A DNA stretch of 64,000 nt, taken from NCBI RefSeq assembly GCF_900105965.1, contig NZ_FNTV01000002.1:62001-126000 (forward strand), in the 5' to 3' direction. The position numbers were made by a program, and so were the translations under genes. This document shows positions 35,178 through 44,493 of this stretch, one piece after another (positions within the stretch are counted from its first letter, which is position 1; the number at the start of each line of letters is the position of its first letter). The notes beneath the pieces are model-generated. The model worked only from the letters and a program-made list of their open reading frames with translations, searched no databases and was not told where the DNA came from. This stretch comes from Arthrobacter alpinus. GTDB lineage: Bacteria > Actinomycetota > Actinomycetes > Actinomycetales > Micrococcaceae.

Positions 35178-35445
35178 GACAATGGCGGGGCAAGCGTGTG
35201 GTGGTTGAGTGCCGACTCCATGCATCAGCGGGCATCATCGCCCCCACTCACATTTGTCACTGAATTTCATAGGGCAAAGGTGTCCCATCGGGGCCGTTCC
35301 GCTTCTTTGGAAGTGGAACCCCTGCAGGTATGCACCGCGTTACGAACTATGGACTAAGCCGGGCATGCACCCTGAAATTGAAGGGCCTGCAAACAATTTT
35401 GTAGACCTGCTTGTTGAACGCCCGTAAACATAAAAGAGAGAAAAT
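35178..35445. other. Spacer after the second IS110, with site S7
   Basis: No gene seen. It contains the type 3 site S7. Confidence 0.4.
35279..35320 (+). repeat. Type 3 site S7
   Basis: GGTGTCCCATCGGGG then the imperfect palindrome GTTCCGCTTC, TTTG, GAAGTGGAAC (35296-35319). It aligns with S6 along its whole length. Confidence 0.6.
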
Positions 35446-35484
35446 AAAGCTGACAACCAAATTTTTTCTTTGGTTGTCAGCTTT
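35446..35484. terminator. Strong bidirectional terminator
   Basis: AAAGCTGACAACCAAA and TTTGGTTGTCAGCTTT form a perfect 16-bp stem around ttttttc. It ends the leftward gene at 35496-35888. Confidence 0.9.
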
Positions 35485-35495
35485 AAGTGACAATT

Positions 35496-35888
35496 CTAGC
35501 AAGCAGCTCCCTTGGAGTTTGCAACATAGACCCAATTGAATGGCCCGATGAGGCTAATCATCGTGGTGGTTCCGGGACCGACGCAGTACTCGCCAACATA
35601 GCTATTTAAAGTAACACTGTCGTTCCAGGCAATTGACAACCAGACGCGGCCCCCGGTAGATGTGCAGTGATTGTAGGTCTGCCCAGCGAAATTGAAGCCA
35701 CATCCTGCAGCCATGGCCTGCAGTTCGGGGGAAGCCATGGGGGTTGTGGGCCCTTGGGCGATCTGTGGTGATGTGACGGCGGATACATCCGAGGGGGAAG
35801 CCACCACCGGCTGGGCTAAGCTCAATGATCCAATAGCTAGTGCGAAGATGGCTCCAAAAATTGAAAAGCTTTTTCTTTTTAACGACAT
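35496..35888 (-). CDS. Secreted DUF6355-like small protein
   Basis: A 130-residue precursor with a signal peptide (MSLKRKSFSIFGAIFALAIG, cleavage likely near VVAS). The mature part has CGFNFAGQTYNHC and later EYCVGPGTT. These four-cysteine spacings (CG..YNHC..CVGPGTT..C at the end) match the DUF6355 family of small actinobacterial secreted proteins. Two disulphides are likely. The biological role is unknown. A strong terminator follows. Confidence 0.75.
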   Translation of the reverse strand: MSLKRKSFSIFGAIFALAIGSLSLAQPVVASPSDVSAVTSPQIAQGPTTPMASPELQAMAAGCGFNFAGQTYNHCTSTGGRVWLSIAWNDSVTLNSYVGEYCVGPGTTTMISLIGPFNWVYVANSKGAAC

Positions 35889-36523
35889 GGTTAGTCCCCC
35901 AAATTTTGATTGCTAACAACAACAACTGCAGCCTATGGTGAAATAAAATTCTTGTCAAACAATCAGCCTGCCAAATCTCGTCTCGAACTGCGAGGGATGT
36001 GGGCTGCGAGTAGGGGGCTAGAAGTGATTTTTGGGAAATTTACGTGACATATCAAGGAACTGAACAGCAATATCCTATCCAATTGGGCAACTAAATGATG
36101 AAAGCCCACTGTCCGATCGGATAGTAGCCTTTCAGAGAATAGATTTCGTTTATTATTTTCTTTCAATTGCATGGCTATGCGTTTCATGCGCAAAAAATTC
36201 ATTTCAAAAAATAGCCTACAGAAATTAAATATCTTTGGTCTGCCGACATTTGCTGCTTTCCTACAGCGCAGGCGTGGATACGGCCGGCATCGAGTTTCCT
36301 GACTCTCTGTCCTTGATGATTGCTCGGAACTAGATCTTGCATCTTGAGAGCAATTCACTTGCTTAATGGCGTGAAGCCGTACAATTTCGGTCCAGCCCAT
36401 GGCGGAAATTACCGAATTTCTATCTTCTTGGAATGTCACCCATAAGAAGCGTTCGGGTTTAAATAGCTAGAATTATCTGGTCCATTTTCGGTACAAATGC
36501 GTTCATCTATTCTGGAAACCTAG
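35889..36523. other. AT-rich gene-free stretch
   Basis: About 630 bp, visibly AT-rich. A 158-codon minus-strand frame (35963-36439) exists but has odd composition and no ribosome binding site. Nothing else recognised. The promoter of the secreted protein must be at its left end. Confidence 0.4.
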
Positions 36524-36808
36524 CTACTTTCCAAGATTCTTTTGGGCTCGAATTTTTTTTGCTCGGCTCCTCTCTATGTCGCGTATATAGAAGTCTCTGA
36601 GCTGCCCATCTTTGATCTGGTCATACCCTTCTTCCTCAGCATGGCGACAGTATTCTTCGAAGTTCGCTAACCATGGTGAGTGTTCGACTTGCTCGAGATC
36701 ATCAACCCTTTTGCTTACGTGATTAACAAGCCGGACACCCTGATATATAAGAAAAACGGCAACAACTAGCAGTGCCGCGGCCAACAGCAGGATGATAAAT
36801 ATTTTCAA
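36524..36808 (-). CDS. Small membrane-anchored protein
   Basis: A 94-residue protein read from TTG at 36808 with AAGGA about ten bases upstream. Residues 3-22 form a hydrophobic anchor (FIILLLAAALLVVAVFLIY); the remainder is a charged, mainly helical cytoplasmic or extracytoplasmic domain with acidic and basic blocks. No family recognised. AT-rich codon use matches its surroundings rather than the metal genes. Confidence 0.6.
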   Translation of the reverse strand: MKIFIILLLAAALLVVAVFLIYQGVRLVNHVSKRVDDLEQVEHSPWLANFEEYCRHAEEEGYDQIKDGQLRDFYIRDIERSRAKKIRAQKNLGK

Positions 36809-37336
36809 TTCACAGTTCCTTGAGTTTGTTTATTGATTTAATTTCTCCAAGTATACATTACAATTTAATGAAACGGTCACTTTTGTGCTTGAATTTAAGA
36901 ACGCCATCTTGTTCGGTTTTTGCTGCGCACTAGACTAAGCGGCACGAGAGGTGAGGCAGTCGAATGGGCGGCACAGAATGCATCGGTCGATCCTCATTAA
37001 AGAATATCGTGAATCTGGATAATATGCTTAGGATTTATTGCACTAATATCACCATACAACCCCACGAGACCCTCTGGTGTAGTATTTACTAACATTTCCT
37101 GAGGGATTCCAGTGAATCGGCTACATTTGATGCGTAATTCTTTGAGTTATTGCAGCAAATATTTCGATAGGTGACCCGAGCAGGGCAATGTTCTCCAAGT
37201 TGTAGGGAGAGGGGCAAGTCCAGGCAGCCCTGCCATGTGTCTAGCACTGACACTCGTGCTGTGGTTGATCGCCTCTTGGGCTTCGCCAGCATGGTCGGGG
37301 GTGGGTCTCGAGTGAAGGGAGGAAGGCGATGCCGAC
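36809..37336. other. Gene-free stretch upstream of the umuC fragment
   Basis: No gene, RNA or repeat recognised. Confidence 0.4.
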
Positions 37337-37495
37337 GAACTCCTAGAGGCTGCTTCTAAGAAGTATGGGCGGGGGAGTATCGGACTCGGGTCAGCAGGCA
37401 TCAAAGGTGGCCTCGACTGGTCCATGAAACGCGACATGCTCAGCGCCCGCTACATGGCTCACTGGGATGAACTGCCTATCGCTAAGGCCTCATAG
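37337..37495 (+). pseudogene. umuC: 3' fragment of a second umuC
   Basis: A 52-codon remnant matching the last residues of the UmuC protein at 31573-32853 (KKYGRGSIGLGSAGIKGG is identical), including the stop region. It diverges at several positions, so it derives from a related umuC, not a recent copy. The 5' part is absent. The hairpin block at 37600 follows, as a similar block follows the intact umuC. Confidence 0.85.
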
Positions 37496-37599
37496 GGGTG
37501 AGTGGATCATGGCAGCCGTATCAGCAGGGAGTGGCCCCCGCTGTCTCCGAGGTGGTGCAAGGCAAACGGTCAGAGTGTCTCTGTAGTGTTCTATTTTGG

Positions 37600-37681
37600 A
37601 GTGGCCAACCGTCCCCAAGAGGTTGGCCACTTCGCCATTTAACAGCCGTGAACAGTAGCCGGCTATCGGACAAGTTCCCCA
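37600..37681 (+). repeat. Hairpin-containing direct repeat, copy 2
   Basis: AGTGGCCAACC and GGTTGGCCACT hairpin followed by AGTAGCCGGCTATCGG. Matches 33715-33796. Confidence 0.8.
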
Positions 37682-37731
37682 AGGCGTGACCCGGTCAACT
37701 CTTGACAGTTATAGGAGCATCCAAACCGGGC

Positions 37732-37759
37732 GAGTGTCCTGGTTCCTTAGAAATGGGGA
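37732..37759 (+). repeat. Degenerate type 3 site S8
   Basis: GAGTGTCCTGGTTCCTTAG then AAATGGGGA, close to the core of S6 but with a weakened right arm. Confidence 0.45.
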
Positions 37760-37763
37760 GTTG

Positions 37764-37922
37764 ATGGATTGGCGCTTGCTTGCAATGGTTTGCTCTGTTG
37801 TCGGCTATTTCACGTCTTTCATATCGGCCACCTACGGGGAGCTCATCGTAGATTTGACCTATGAGGAAGATAAGGCGGCGGGGCGCACCGGAAGACGGCC
37901 CGGCAATCGAGACCACAGATAG
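37764..37922 (+). CDS. 52-residue single-helix protein
   Basis: An ATG preceded by GGGGAG opens a frame of 52 codons: MDWRLLAMVCSVVGYFTSFI is one hydrophobic segment, then an acidic stretch and a basic tail. Its 3' part overlaps the start of the next gene in another frame. Small size keeps confidence low. Confidence 0.45.
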   Translation: MDWRLLAMVCSVVGYFTSFISATYGELIVDLTYEEDKAAGRTGRRPGNRDHR

Positions 37923-38136
37923 TGCTCAATGGATCAGCCTAGCCAGGGGAGAAGGTGTGACCCTTGCCCTTGCTAATGGCTACACCATGCAGGGGCGGGT
38001 ATCAGATGTCGCAATGGACGGTAGCGCCGTCTGGATCGACCTCGCCGAGGGCGGAGTTCGGCAAATGTTCTGCGCCGCCGATAACGTCACTATCACCTCG
38101 GCACCTGAGCTAACTCACTTATTCTCCCTGTCGTAA
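37861..38136 (+). CDS. Small beta-rich protein, possibly SH3/Sm-like
   Basis: A 91-residue protein. After a basic N-terminus comes WISLARGEGVTLALANGYTMQGRV followed by further strands and FCAADNVTIT, the five-strand rhythm of a small SH3 or Sm-like barrel. The start could be later (a GTG with GGGGAGAAGG before it). It is followed by a strong terminator, which supports it being the end of a transcript. Confidence 0.6.
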   Translation: MRKIRRRGAPEDGPAIETTDSAQWISLARGEGVTLALANGYTMQGRVSDVAMDGSAVWIDLAEGGVRQMFCAADNVTITSAPELTHLFSLS

Positions 38137-38149
38137 GATAAATTCTGGG

Positions 38150-38192
38150 AGCCCTGGCGTGTGCCCCGCTATGGCGCACGCCAGGGCTTTTT
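38150..38192 (+). terminator. Intrinsic terminator
   Basis: AGCCCTGGCGTGTGCC and GGCGCACGCCAGGGCT pair (one mismatch) before TTTTT, 14 bp after the preceding stop. Confidence 0.9.
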
Positions 38193-38269
38193 CATGCCCA
38201 ATTAACTCCCCAAAAGCGAGGCAGAAAAGGCTAGCGCGCGGGGTGGCTCCTTCATATACTTTTCGAGAG

Positions 38270-38336
38270 GGCCCCACCAGAGCGCCCCCTTAGGTGCTTC
38301 ACCCCTTTAACAAGATGAAGCTGGTGGGGCCTTTCT
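38270..38336 (+). terminator. Second hairpin, long-loop terminator-like
   Basis: GGCCCCACCAG and CTGGTGGGGCC pair across a 45-nt loop and are followed by TTTCT. It may be a terminator or attenuator upstream of the gene at 38579. Confidence 0.55.
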
Positions 38337-38578
38337 CATGCCCGGCGCTGTTTTCATGCGTGCCTAGTAGGGGTTGCACCATCACCTATGTGGAATTCCG
38401 GGACTACGCGGTCGGCTTCCAACAGATAAGCACAATTATCCCCGAGGTATACCGCCTAATCAGCGTGAGGGTACAACGCCCATGAGTTGACCGTTTCTGC
38501 GAGCTCTTGCTATTGACCTTTGGGTGTTGCAACCCAGCGGGAATCTCTGTGTACAGTCAAGCCAAAAAGGAGATACCT

Positions 38579-39112
38579 ATGCCTGACTACATTGACACAC
38601 TTATCCGAACGGTGATCGACGCGTCGGAGGCCTCGACGTGGAGCGACGCCGTTCTTGAATGGACGATTTACAACCTTGAAGAGGACCCGAGAGGGCAAGG
38701 CGTTTGCGTCTGTGGACATCCCCATTTGGTCCAGATGTTTACTATCAGGAATGTCCTCAACGGAAGGACCTTGCACCCGATTGGCAATGAATGTGTCAAG
38801 AAATTCGAACGCAAGGACCTCAAACTAGACGCGGCCCTCCTGGGTGACCTCTATAAACTTCGCAATGCCATCAACGAAGGGGAAGCTGAACTTACCTCCG
38901 CGTACTTTAGCCGCACCCTCCTTGCGGACCTCAATGCAAGGGGTGCCTTCACACCGGATGATTATAGCCAGGACGGTGGGTACAGCTTCATGGTGAATAT
39001 GTTCAATAAGCGGAACAAGGACGAGCTCACGGGAAAGCAGCGGTTTAGAACCAAGAAATTGTTGGTGGGTAAAATCTTCCCGTTTGTGCGTGCAGACGAG
39101 CGCCTTCGATAG
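38579..39112 (+). CDS. Hypothetical protein with zinc-knuckle-like motif
   Basis: A 177-residue protein starting MPDYIDTLIR, with AAAGGAGATACCT before the ATG. It contains CVCGHPHLVQMFTIRNVL and then HPIGNECVKKFERK, a pattern of three cysteines and two histidines seen in phage and plasmid proteins of unknown role. The rest is helical and charged. It sits near umuDC and SRAP genes, as such proteins often do. No enzymatic motif. Confidence 0.7.
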   Translation: MPDYIDTLIRTVIDASEASTWSDAVLEWTIYNLEEDPRGQGVCVCGHPHLVQMFTIRNVLNGRTLHPIGNECVKKFERKDLKLDAALLGDLYKLRNAINEGEAELTSAYFSRTLLADLNARGAFTPDDYSQDGGYSFMVNMFNKRNKDELTGKQRFRTKKLLVGKIFPFVRADERLR

Positions 39113-39139
39113 CACCACATCAGTGCCCGGACGCTGATT

Positions 39140-39856
39140 TCATGAGTTGAGTGGTTCCACCAGCTCGGGCCCGTCACCCTTGAGCGGTCCAACCTTGTAG
39201 AACTCCAAAGCCTCAGCGACGGGTGTAGCCGCGGCAACAGCAGCGTCCACCAACGTCTGGTCGCCGTCCTGGTCAGCGTCCAACCATTCATCCCAAAAAC
39301 TCGGCGGCAAGGTCACCGGTGTGCGGTCATGGAGCTGGCTTACATCCCCGACCGCTGCGCGGGTCAGGATCGTGGCCGTCAATGTCCAGTAGTCCTCATG
39401 GTCCTCTGGCAGGGACTTGTCCGGCCACCAGGTATATAGTCCAGCGAAGGCCAGGATCTCGTCATTGGGGGAGTGGATCGCATACGGGGTTTTCGTCTTC
39501 CCTTCCGTCTTCCACTCAAAATAGGCGTCGGCCGGCAGGATTGCCCGCTTTCTCTTGACTGATCCGCGAAACGTGGCCTTCTCCGCCGCTGTCTCGGAAC
39601 GGGCGTTGAAGGTGGCGAATTTCGTTTTCAATTCCTTGGAGTACGACGGGGTGAGCGACCACCGGCCAGCCTCAAGCCGGCGCACAGATTCATCCTCGCC
39701 CTTGGCCGACTCCAACACCACCGGGACCCTGTTCGTGGGTTTGATGTTCCATGCCGGTTCCGGCAGGTTGTCACCTGCCGCCATGACGTCGAACATGCTC
39801 ACCAGGTCGCCCACTGTGTCGGGGTCATGTAAGTATTCGTTCTGCAGTAAGGGCAA
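39140..39856 (-). pseudogene. SRAP-family (YedK/HMCES) protein lacking its catalytic N-terminus
   Basis: A 238-residue frame covering nearly all of a SRAP domain: WNIKPTN, FNARSET, DAYFEWK and LHDRTPVTLP are all present. SRAP proteins start Met-Cys-Gly-Arg, and Cys2 forms the covalent link to abasic sites in single-stranded DNA. Here that start is absent, and the sequence before DTVGDLVSMFDV is unrelated. The DNA upstream (39857-39905) matches the 3' end of the recombinase gene at 50176, so the gene was broken by that type of element. Probably inactive. Confidence 0.85.
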
Positions 39857-40092
39857 TAATGCTCTATCGAATATCTGGGTAGTTGTTCCGGGCCAGCCGG
39901 ACCGTTGAGCCTATGTGTCAGCGGTGGACATTCTCACTCCGAATGGGTCTGCCAAACAGTTAGGTGTACTCGGCCATGTGGTTCGTGACATCGGGGTTTG
40001 ATCAATTGGAGGCCCGCCGGGCTTTATGGAGCTGTCTATTGCTTCACTGACCGGAGGTTCCCATGCCTCACGCTGATGCCAGATTGATGGGT
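39857..40092. other. Remnant of a recombinase 3' end and spacer
   Basis: 39857-39907 matches 50178-50226 (the C-terminal codons of the zinc-ribbon recombinase) with a one-base indel. The remainder to 40092 shows no gene. Confidence 0.6.
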
Positions 40093-41040
40093 CTAGGAAG
40101 CAGCGGTGTGGAAAGTCTCCCCACCGTCATCGGAGACCGAGATGCCGGTGGTGGTGGCCACCCAAATCCGCGGCTTTCCGTGGCTTCCTTCCAAGGCGGC
40201 GATGGCTTCGACCTGGCCTGCGACCTTCCCGGCCATAGCCCAACTCAGACCGGCATCGGTTGAAACATGGACGCTGCCATCCGGGGATACCCCAACAGTC
40301 TCCGTCGGGGCCTTCTCCAGGGACGTGGCAAAGGCGGCAAACTGGATAATCGGGGAATTGGGAACGAGCTGCCAGGTCTTGCCGGCGTTCGTGGAGCGCT
40401 GCACGCCGCTCTCAGTCGTGGCAAGGACGACGGTGCTGGCAGGGCTGCCGGCCAACACAGCTGGGGTAAACGTAGTCGTGGAGTTTTCCCATGTAACCCC
40501 GTCGTGACTGGTACGAAGCTGGCCATCGAATGCGACTAGGCCACCGCCGCTGGCAGTGAGGGCATGGAAATCGGATTCTCCACCGAGGGAGAGCTCCTGC
40601 CAGGTTTTTCCGGCGTCGGTGGAGCGGATTAGACCGACCGGATTCGGCAAGGAAGATCCCGCTCCGGGGTGTCCTGACGCGTAGAAGATCTTTGGATCGT
40701 CAGTGACGGTGAACCCCATCAAATCGATGGTGTCACTGACCCTGACGGCGGTTTTCTTAGTGGCGTCGTAGAGGCCATCATGGGTGGCCAGTAGGATCCT
40801 TGTGGATGCCGGGTCAACCGATATGCCATGAACATGTCCAAATGCGTTGGCTGCCGGAGCGGAATTGATGACGGGGGTCGGTACTGAACAACCTGCCAGA
40901 ACGAGCGGAAGGGTTAGTGCGGCCGCAACCACAGCTCGGCGGGCAGGGAAAAACGAAGTACAGGGATACAAAAGGGACTCCAAAGAAGAAGATTGGCAAG
41001 GAGAGTCGGTGGTGGATCCAAGAAGTTTTGGATCCACCAC
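40093..41040 (-). CDS. BNR-repeat lipoprotein of the copper operon
   Basis: A 315-residue (or shorter) exported protein. A lipobox LPLVLAGC marks the lipid-modified cysteine at about residue 51; the true start is probably nearer to it than the first ATG. The mature part is a beta-propeller with Asp-box repeats (STDAGKTWQ, STNAGKTWQ, STDAGLSWA and SDDGGETFH). Proteins of this type (often named F510_1955) accompany DUF305 and copper ATPases in actinobacteria; their ligand is unknown. Last gene of the leftward operon. Confidence 0.75.
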   Translation of the reverse strand: MVDPKLLGSTTDSPCQSSSLESLLYPCTSFFPARRAVVAAALTLPLVLAGCSVPTPVINSAPAANAFGHVHGISVDPASTRILLATHDGLYDATKKTAVRVSDTIDLMGFTVTDDPKIFYASGHPGAGSSLPNPVGLIRSTDAGKTWQELSLGGESDFHALTASGGGLVAFDGQLRTSHDGVTWENSTTTFTPAVLAGSPASTVVLATTESGVQRSTNAGKTWQLVPNSPIIQFAAFATSLEKAPTETVGVSPDGSVHVSTDAGLSWAMAGKVAGQVEAIAALEGSHGKPRIWVATTTGISVSDDGGETFHTAAS

Positions 41041-41063
41041 CGAGGACGGATTGAGCCAGCCTG

Positions 41064-41666
41064 TTAGAGGGTAGCGAGCAGTTCCTTCATGTCCTTGATC
41101 TCGGATTCCTGGGAGGCAACGATGCTCTCTGCCAAGGCCACAGCCTCGGCATTTTGACCGTCGGTGACCTCGGTTTTGGCCATCTCTACGGCACCCTCGT
41201 GGTGGGCAATCATCTGGGTCAGAAAAAGCTTGCTGGCCTCGGTGCCCTCGGCAGCCTTGAGCTTGTCAAGATCATCGCCAGTCATCATTCCGTTCATGGA
41301 GTGGTTTCCGGCCATGGAGGTTGGTTCGGACCAGCCGGTGAGCCAGGTGGTCATCTTCTTGATTTCCGGGTCTTGGGCGGCCTTGATGTCTGTGGCCAGC
41401 GTCATGATCGCGGGGTCGAGGTCGGTCTTGGCGAGCATAATGTTGCTCATCTCCACTGCCTGGACATGGTGGGGGATCATCATTTGGGCAAACATCGTGT
41501 CCGCAGCATTATGCTCCCCACCGGCGACTGTAGCTTCCATGGAGGAGGCCGTCGGACCACTATGGTTCATCCCTGGCATGGATCCGCCGTCGGTTTCGGT
41601 GGAGCATCCTGCCAACGCGAGCATGGCGGCAACAATGGTGGCTGAAACGGTCAATGATTTCTTCAT
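41064..41666 (-). CDS. DUF305 copper-associated lipoprotein
   Basis: A 200-residue protein starting MKKSLTVSATIVAAMLALAGC, with a lipobox LALAGC. A Met/His-rich linker (SMPGMNHSG) leads into two halves of a DUF305 ferritin-like domain, marked by MMIPHHVQAVEM and MIAHHEGAVEM. The His-Met rich pattern is consistent with extracellular copper binding. An in-frame upstream extension to 41768 is ignored because the signal peptide begins here. Neighbours are CopB and DUF6153. Confidence 0.85.
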   Translation of the reverse strand: MKKSLTVSATIVAAMLALAGCSTETDGGSMPGMNHSGPTASSMEATVAGGEHNAADTMFAQMMIPHHVQAVEMSNIMLAKTDLDPAIMTLATDIKAAQDPEIKKMTTWLTGWSEPTSMAGNHSMNGMMTGDDLDKLKAAEGTEASKLFLTQMIAHHEGAVEMAKTEVTDGQNAEAVALAESIVASQESEIKDMKELLATL

Positions 41667-41772
41667 AATAAAACAGTCCTTCACTTGAACTTCTCGAATA
41701 CTTTGCAGTTGCCCTGACTTTGAGGGTGCGCTAATGAGGACCCGTGCGAGATACACGGGACGACTCATGGGT

Positions 41773-42252
41773 TTACGTTCTGCTGATCGAGAGTTGATTC
41801 AGTGACGGCGGGTCAGGAACACGACCCGAGGACTTGTGTCCTGCAACAACCAGAAACGCCGATTTGCTCGAAGGAAGCGTGAACGCATCCGGAAGGGGCA
41901 AGGTCACGACTGCTGTTGCGAGGCTTGGAATGCAGCTTTGGTGCCTGTCCATGGATGATTCACATCCAGTGGAGGAACAGCCGCAGGCCGCCGGTGCGAT
42001 CGAGGGTGCATGAGCGGCGCTGTCAAGCATTGCGTTGCCTTCGGAGACTGGGTGCTCCGAGACAGGAATGGGCTTGACACTGACTGTTTCGGTGGAGGCG
42101 TTCATCATGCTGGGAGATGCCATGGACGTGACGTCTGCTCCGCCCATGACATGCATGCCGAATATGCCCCCGATGACAGCGAAGGCAAGAGCGACCATCG
42201 CGCCCCAGCGCAGGAAGGATCCCACCGTGGGCGTACTACTTGGCATGCGCAT
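41773..42252 (-). CDS. DUF6153-family membrane protein
   Basis: A 159-residue protein with one N-terminal hydrophobic segment (WGAMVALAFAVIGGIFG), a Met-rich extracytoplasmic part (GMHVMGGADVTSMASPSMM), and a cysteine cluster (CGCSSTGCESS). DUF6153 proteins occur beside DUF305 and copper ATPases in actinobacteria. The Met and Cys positions suggest metal contact, but the role is unknown. Between copB and the DUF305 gene. Confidence 0.75.
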   Translation of the reverse strand: MRMPSSTPTVGSFLRWGAMVALAFAVIGGIFGMHVMGGADVTSMASPSMMNASTETVSVKPIPVSEHPVSEGNAMLDSAAHAPSIAPAACGCSSTGCESSMDRHQSCIPSLATAVVTLPLPDAFTLPSSKSAFLVVAGHKSSGRVPDPPSLNQLSISRT

Positions 42253-42339
42253 CGTGAAATCCTTTCTGTGGTGCCCCTGGAATCTAGCTGGTCGTTGTGA
42301 ATTGTACCGACCCAAACTGGGCGAGAGCTTCGAGCGTTC

Positions 42340-44460
42340 CTATCGGACGTCGGCGGGGTTGAGTTTGAGGCGGCGCAGCAGTTGGGCGTTCAGTGCCACC
42401 ACGATGGTCGATAGCGACATCAAAACTGCACCTGCGGCCGGTGAGAGGACGATGCCAGCAAAAGCCAAGACACCTGCGGCCAGGGGAACGGAGATGATGT
42501 TGTACCCGGTGGCCCAGATCAGGTTTTGCCACATTTTGCGGTAGCTGGCATGGGAAAGGTCCACCATGGACAGCACTGCCCGTGGGTCATTGCCGGCCAA
42601 CACCACTCCGGCCGATTCCATGGCGACATCAGTGCCTGCGCCGATGGCAATGCCAACCTCGGCCCGGGCCAAGGCGGGGGCGTCGTTGACACCGTCACCG
42701 ACCATGGCCACCTTCAACCCGCGGGCCTGCAATTCGGCGACCTTCAGGTCCTTGTCCTGGGGCAAGACCTCGGCGAAAACCTCGTCGATGTGAAGCTCGG
42801 AAGCCACCGAAGCGGCAACTTGGTGGGCATCGCCGGTAATCATGGCGACCTTGATGCCACGTTTTTGCAGGGCCTGGATGGCTTGGCGGGATTCCTCGCG
42901 GACTTCATCCTCCAAAGCGACAGCACCAACGACGGCTCCATCCCTGATCACATGCAAGATCGACGCACCCCGGTCCATCCACTCTGCGGTTGTGTCTGCG
43001 ATGTCCGCGGGTTCAGAGGCTCCGAACTCCGCGAGTAGGGCTGGTCCGCCTACTGCAGTGTTGGTTCCGTTGACGGTGGCCTGGACGCCGCGTCCGGTCA
43101 GGGACTGAAAATTCGAGGCAGTCAAAGCCGGATTGCCGGTCTGTTTGGCGGCAGCGATGATCGCCCTGGCGACCGGGTGTTCGCTGTCCGATTCAACAGC
43201 GGCGGCGAGGGCCAACAGCTCCTCTGTTGTGACGCCTTCGACCGCAACGACACCTGTGACAGCGGGTTCGCCCTTGGTCAGGGTTCCGGTCTTGTCGAAC
43301 AGGACGACGTCGATGGTGCGCATCCTCTCCAAAGCCATCCGGTTCTTAATCAGCACCCCGGCCCGCGCGGCCCGTTCGGTGGAGATGGCGATGACCAGTG
43401 GAATGGCCAAACCCAAGGCGTGCGGGCAAGCAATAACCAACACCGTCACGGTGCGGGTCACCGCGTCCGGGACACTGCCCAGCAGGGACCAGACAATGAA
43501 CGTGATGACACCGGCGCCGGCGGCAAAGTAGAACAGGAACGCCGCTGCCCTGTCGGCCAGGGCCTGGGCACGGGAGGTGGAGGCCTGTGCCTCGGCAACC
43601 AGCCTTTGGATCCCGGCCAAGGCGGTATCGTCACCGACTGCCGTAACTTTCATCCGCAGGGAGTTGTCGGTGGCAACGGTTCCGGCCACCACGGGGTCCC
43701 CGACCGAGCGGGGAACGGTTTTGGATTCGCCGGTGATCATTGATTCGTCCACCTCGGCGGATCCGTCGGTAATCACGCCGTCCGCTGGCATCCGAGCCCC
43801 GGAACGGACCAGGACAAGGTCGCCGGCTTGTAGCTCGGTGACGCTGATGGTCTCGGTGCCGCCCTCGATGACCCGTTCGGCCTCATCCGGCAGCAGGGCG
43901 GCCAGGGCGTCGAGGGCCCCGCGGGCCGAGCCCAGGGCCCGCATTTCAATCCAATGCCCCAGCAGCATGATGGCCACCAGCAGGGCCAGCTCCCACCAGA
44001 AATCCAGGTCAAAGCCGCCGATACCCAGGCTGGTGACCCAGGAGGCAATGAATGCGACGGTGATGGCCATGGAAATCAGCAGCATCATGCCCGGTTGCCG
44101 GGAGTTGATCTCTTGCCAGCCACCCTTGAGGAATGGCTGGCCGCCGTAGAAGAAAATGAAGGTGCCCAACACCGGTGGGATCCAGACAGCCCCCGGGAAA
44201 TCGGGAGGAGTGTAACTGAGAAGGTGCCCGAACATGGGGCTGAAGAACACCACCGGGATGGAAAGTACCAGGGTCAGCCAGAATCGATTCTTAAACATGG
44301 CGGTGCTGTGCCCGGCATGCTGGCCGGCGGTGTGGATGGCATGGTCGTCGTGATCCATGCCGCCGTGACCCATGGCCGCGTGATCCATCTCAGAAGTCAA
44401 CGTCTCACCGGGGTCGGCAGCCTGTGCCTGGTGGTCGTGCCCATTATGGTTCTCTTCCAT
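42340..44460 (-). CDS. copB: CopB-type copper-exporting P1B ATPase
   Basis: A 706-residue P-type ATPase. The N-terminus is His/Met-rich (GHGGMDHDDHAIHTAGQHAGH) in place of an HMA domain. The transmembrane metal site is CPH (VIACPHALGLAIPL), the phosphorylation loop is FDKTGTLTKGEP, and the hinge is GDGVNDAPAL. CPH with a His-rich head marks the CopB group (P1B-3), which exports copper from the cytosol. It follows the copZ-like gene in the same operon (33 bp gap). Confidence 0.92.
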   Translation of the reverse strand: MEENHNGHDHQAQAADPGETLTSEMDHAAMGHGGMDHDDHAIHTAGQHAGHSTAMFKNRFWLTLVLSIPVVFFSPMFGHLLSYTPPDFPGAVWIPPVLGTFIFFYGGQPFLKGGWQEINSRQPGMMLLISMAITVAFIASWVTSLGIGGFDLDFWWELALLVAIMLLGHWIEMRALGSARGALDALAALLPDEAERVIEGGTETISVTELQAGDLVLVRSGARMPADGVITDGSAEVDESMITGESKTVPRSVGDPVVAGTVATDNSLRMKVTAVGDDTALAGIQRLVAEAQASTSRAQALADRAAAFLFYFAAGAGVITFIVWSLLGSVPDAVTRTVTVLVIACPHALGLAIPLVIAISTERAARAGVLIKNRMALERMRTIDVVLFDKTGTLTKGEPAVTGVVAVEGVTTEELLALAAAVESDSEHPVARAIIAAAKQTGNPALTASNFQSLTGRGVQATVNGTNTAVGGPALLAEFGASEPADIADTTAEWMDRGASILHVIRDGAVVGAVALEDEVREESRQAIQALQKRGIKVAMITGDAHQVAASVASELHIDEVFAEVLPQDKDLKVAELQARGLKVAMVGDGVNDAPALARAEVGIAIGAGTDVAMESAGVVLAGNDPRAVLSMVDLSHASYRKMWQNLIWATGYNIISVPLAAGVLAFAGIVLSPAAGAVLMSLSTIVVALNAQLLRRLKLNPADVR

Positions 44461-44493
44461 GTCTCTCCCCGTTCGGGTTGATAGAAGTGGTTT

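Noticed and set aside
35963..36439. 158-codon minus-strand frame in the AT-rich stretch
   Set aside because: Unlike its neighbours in composition, no ribosome binding site, no recognisable domain.
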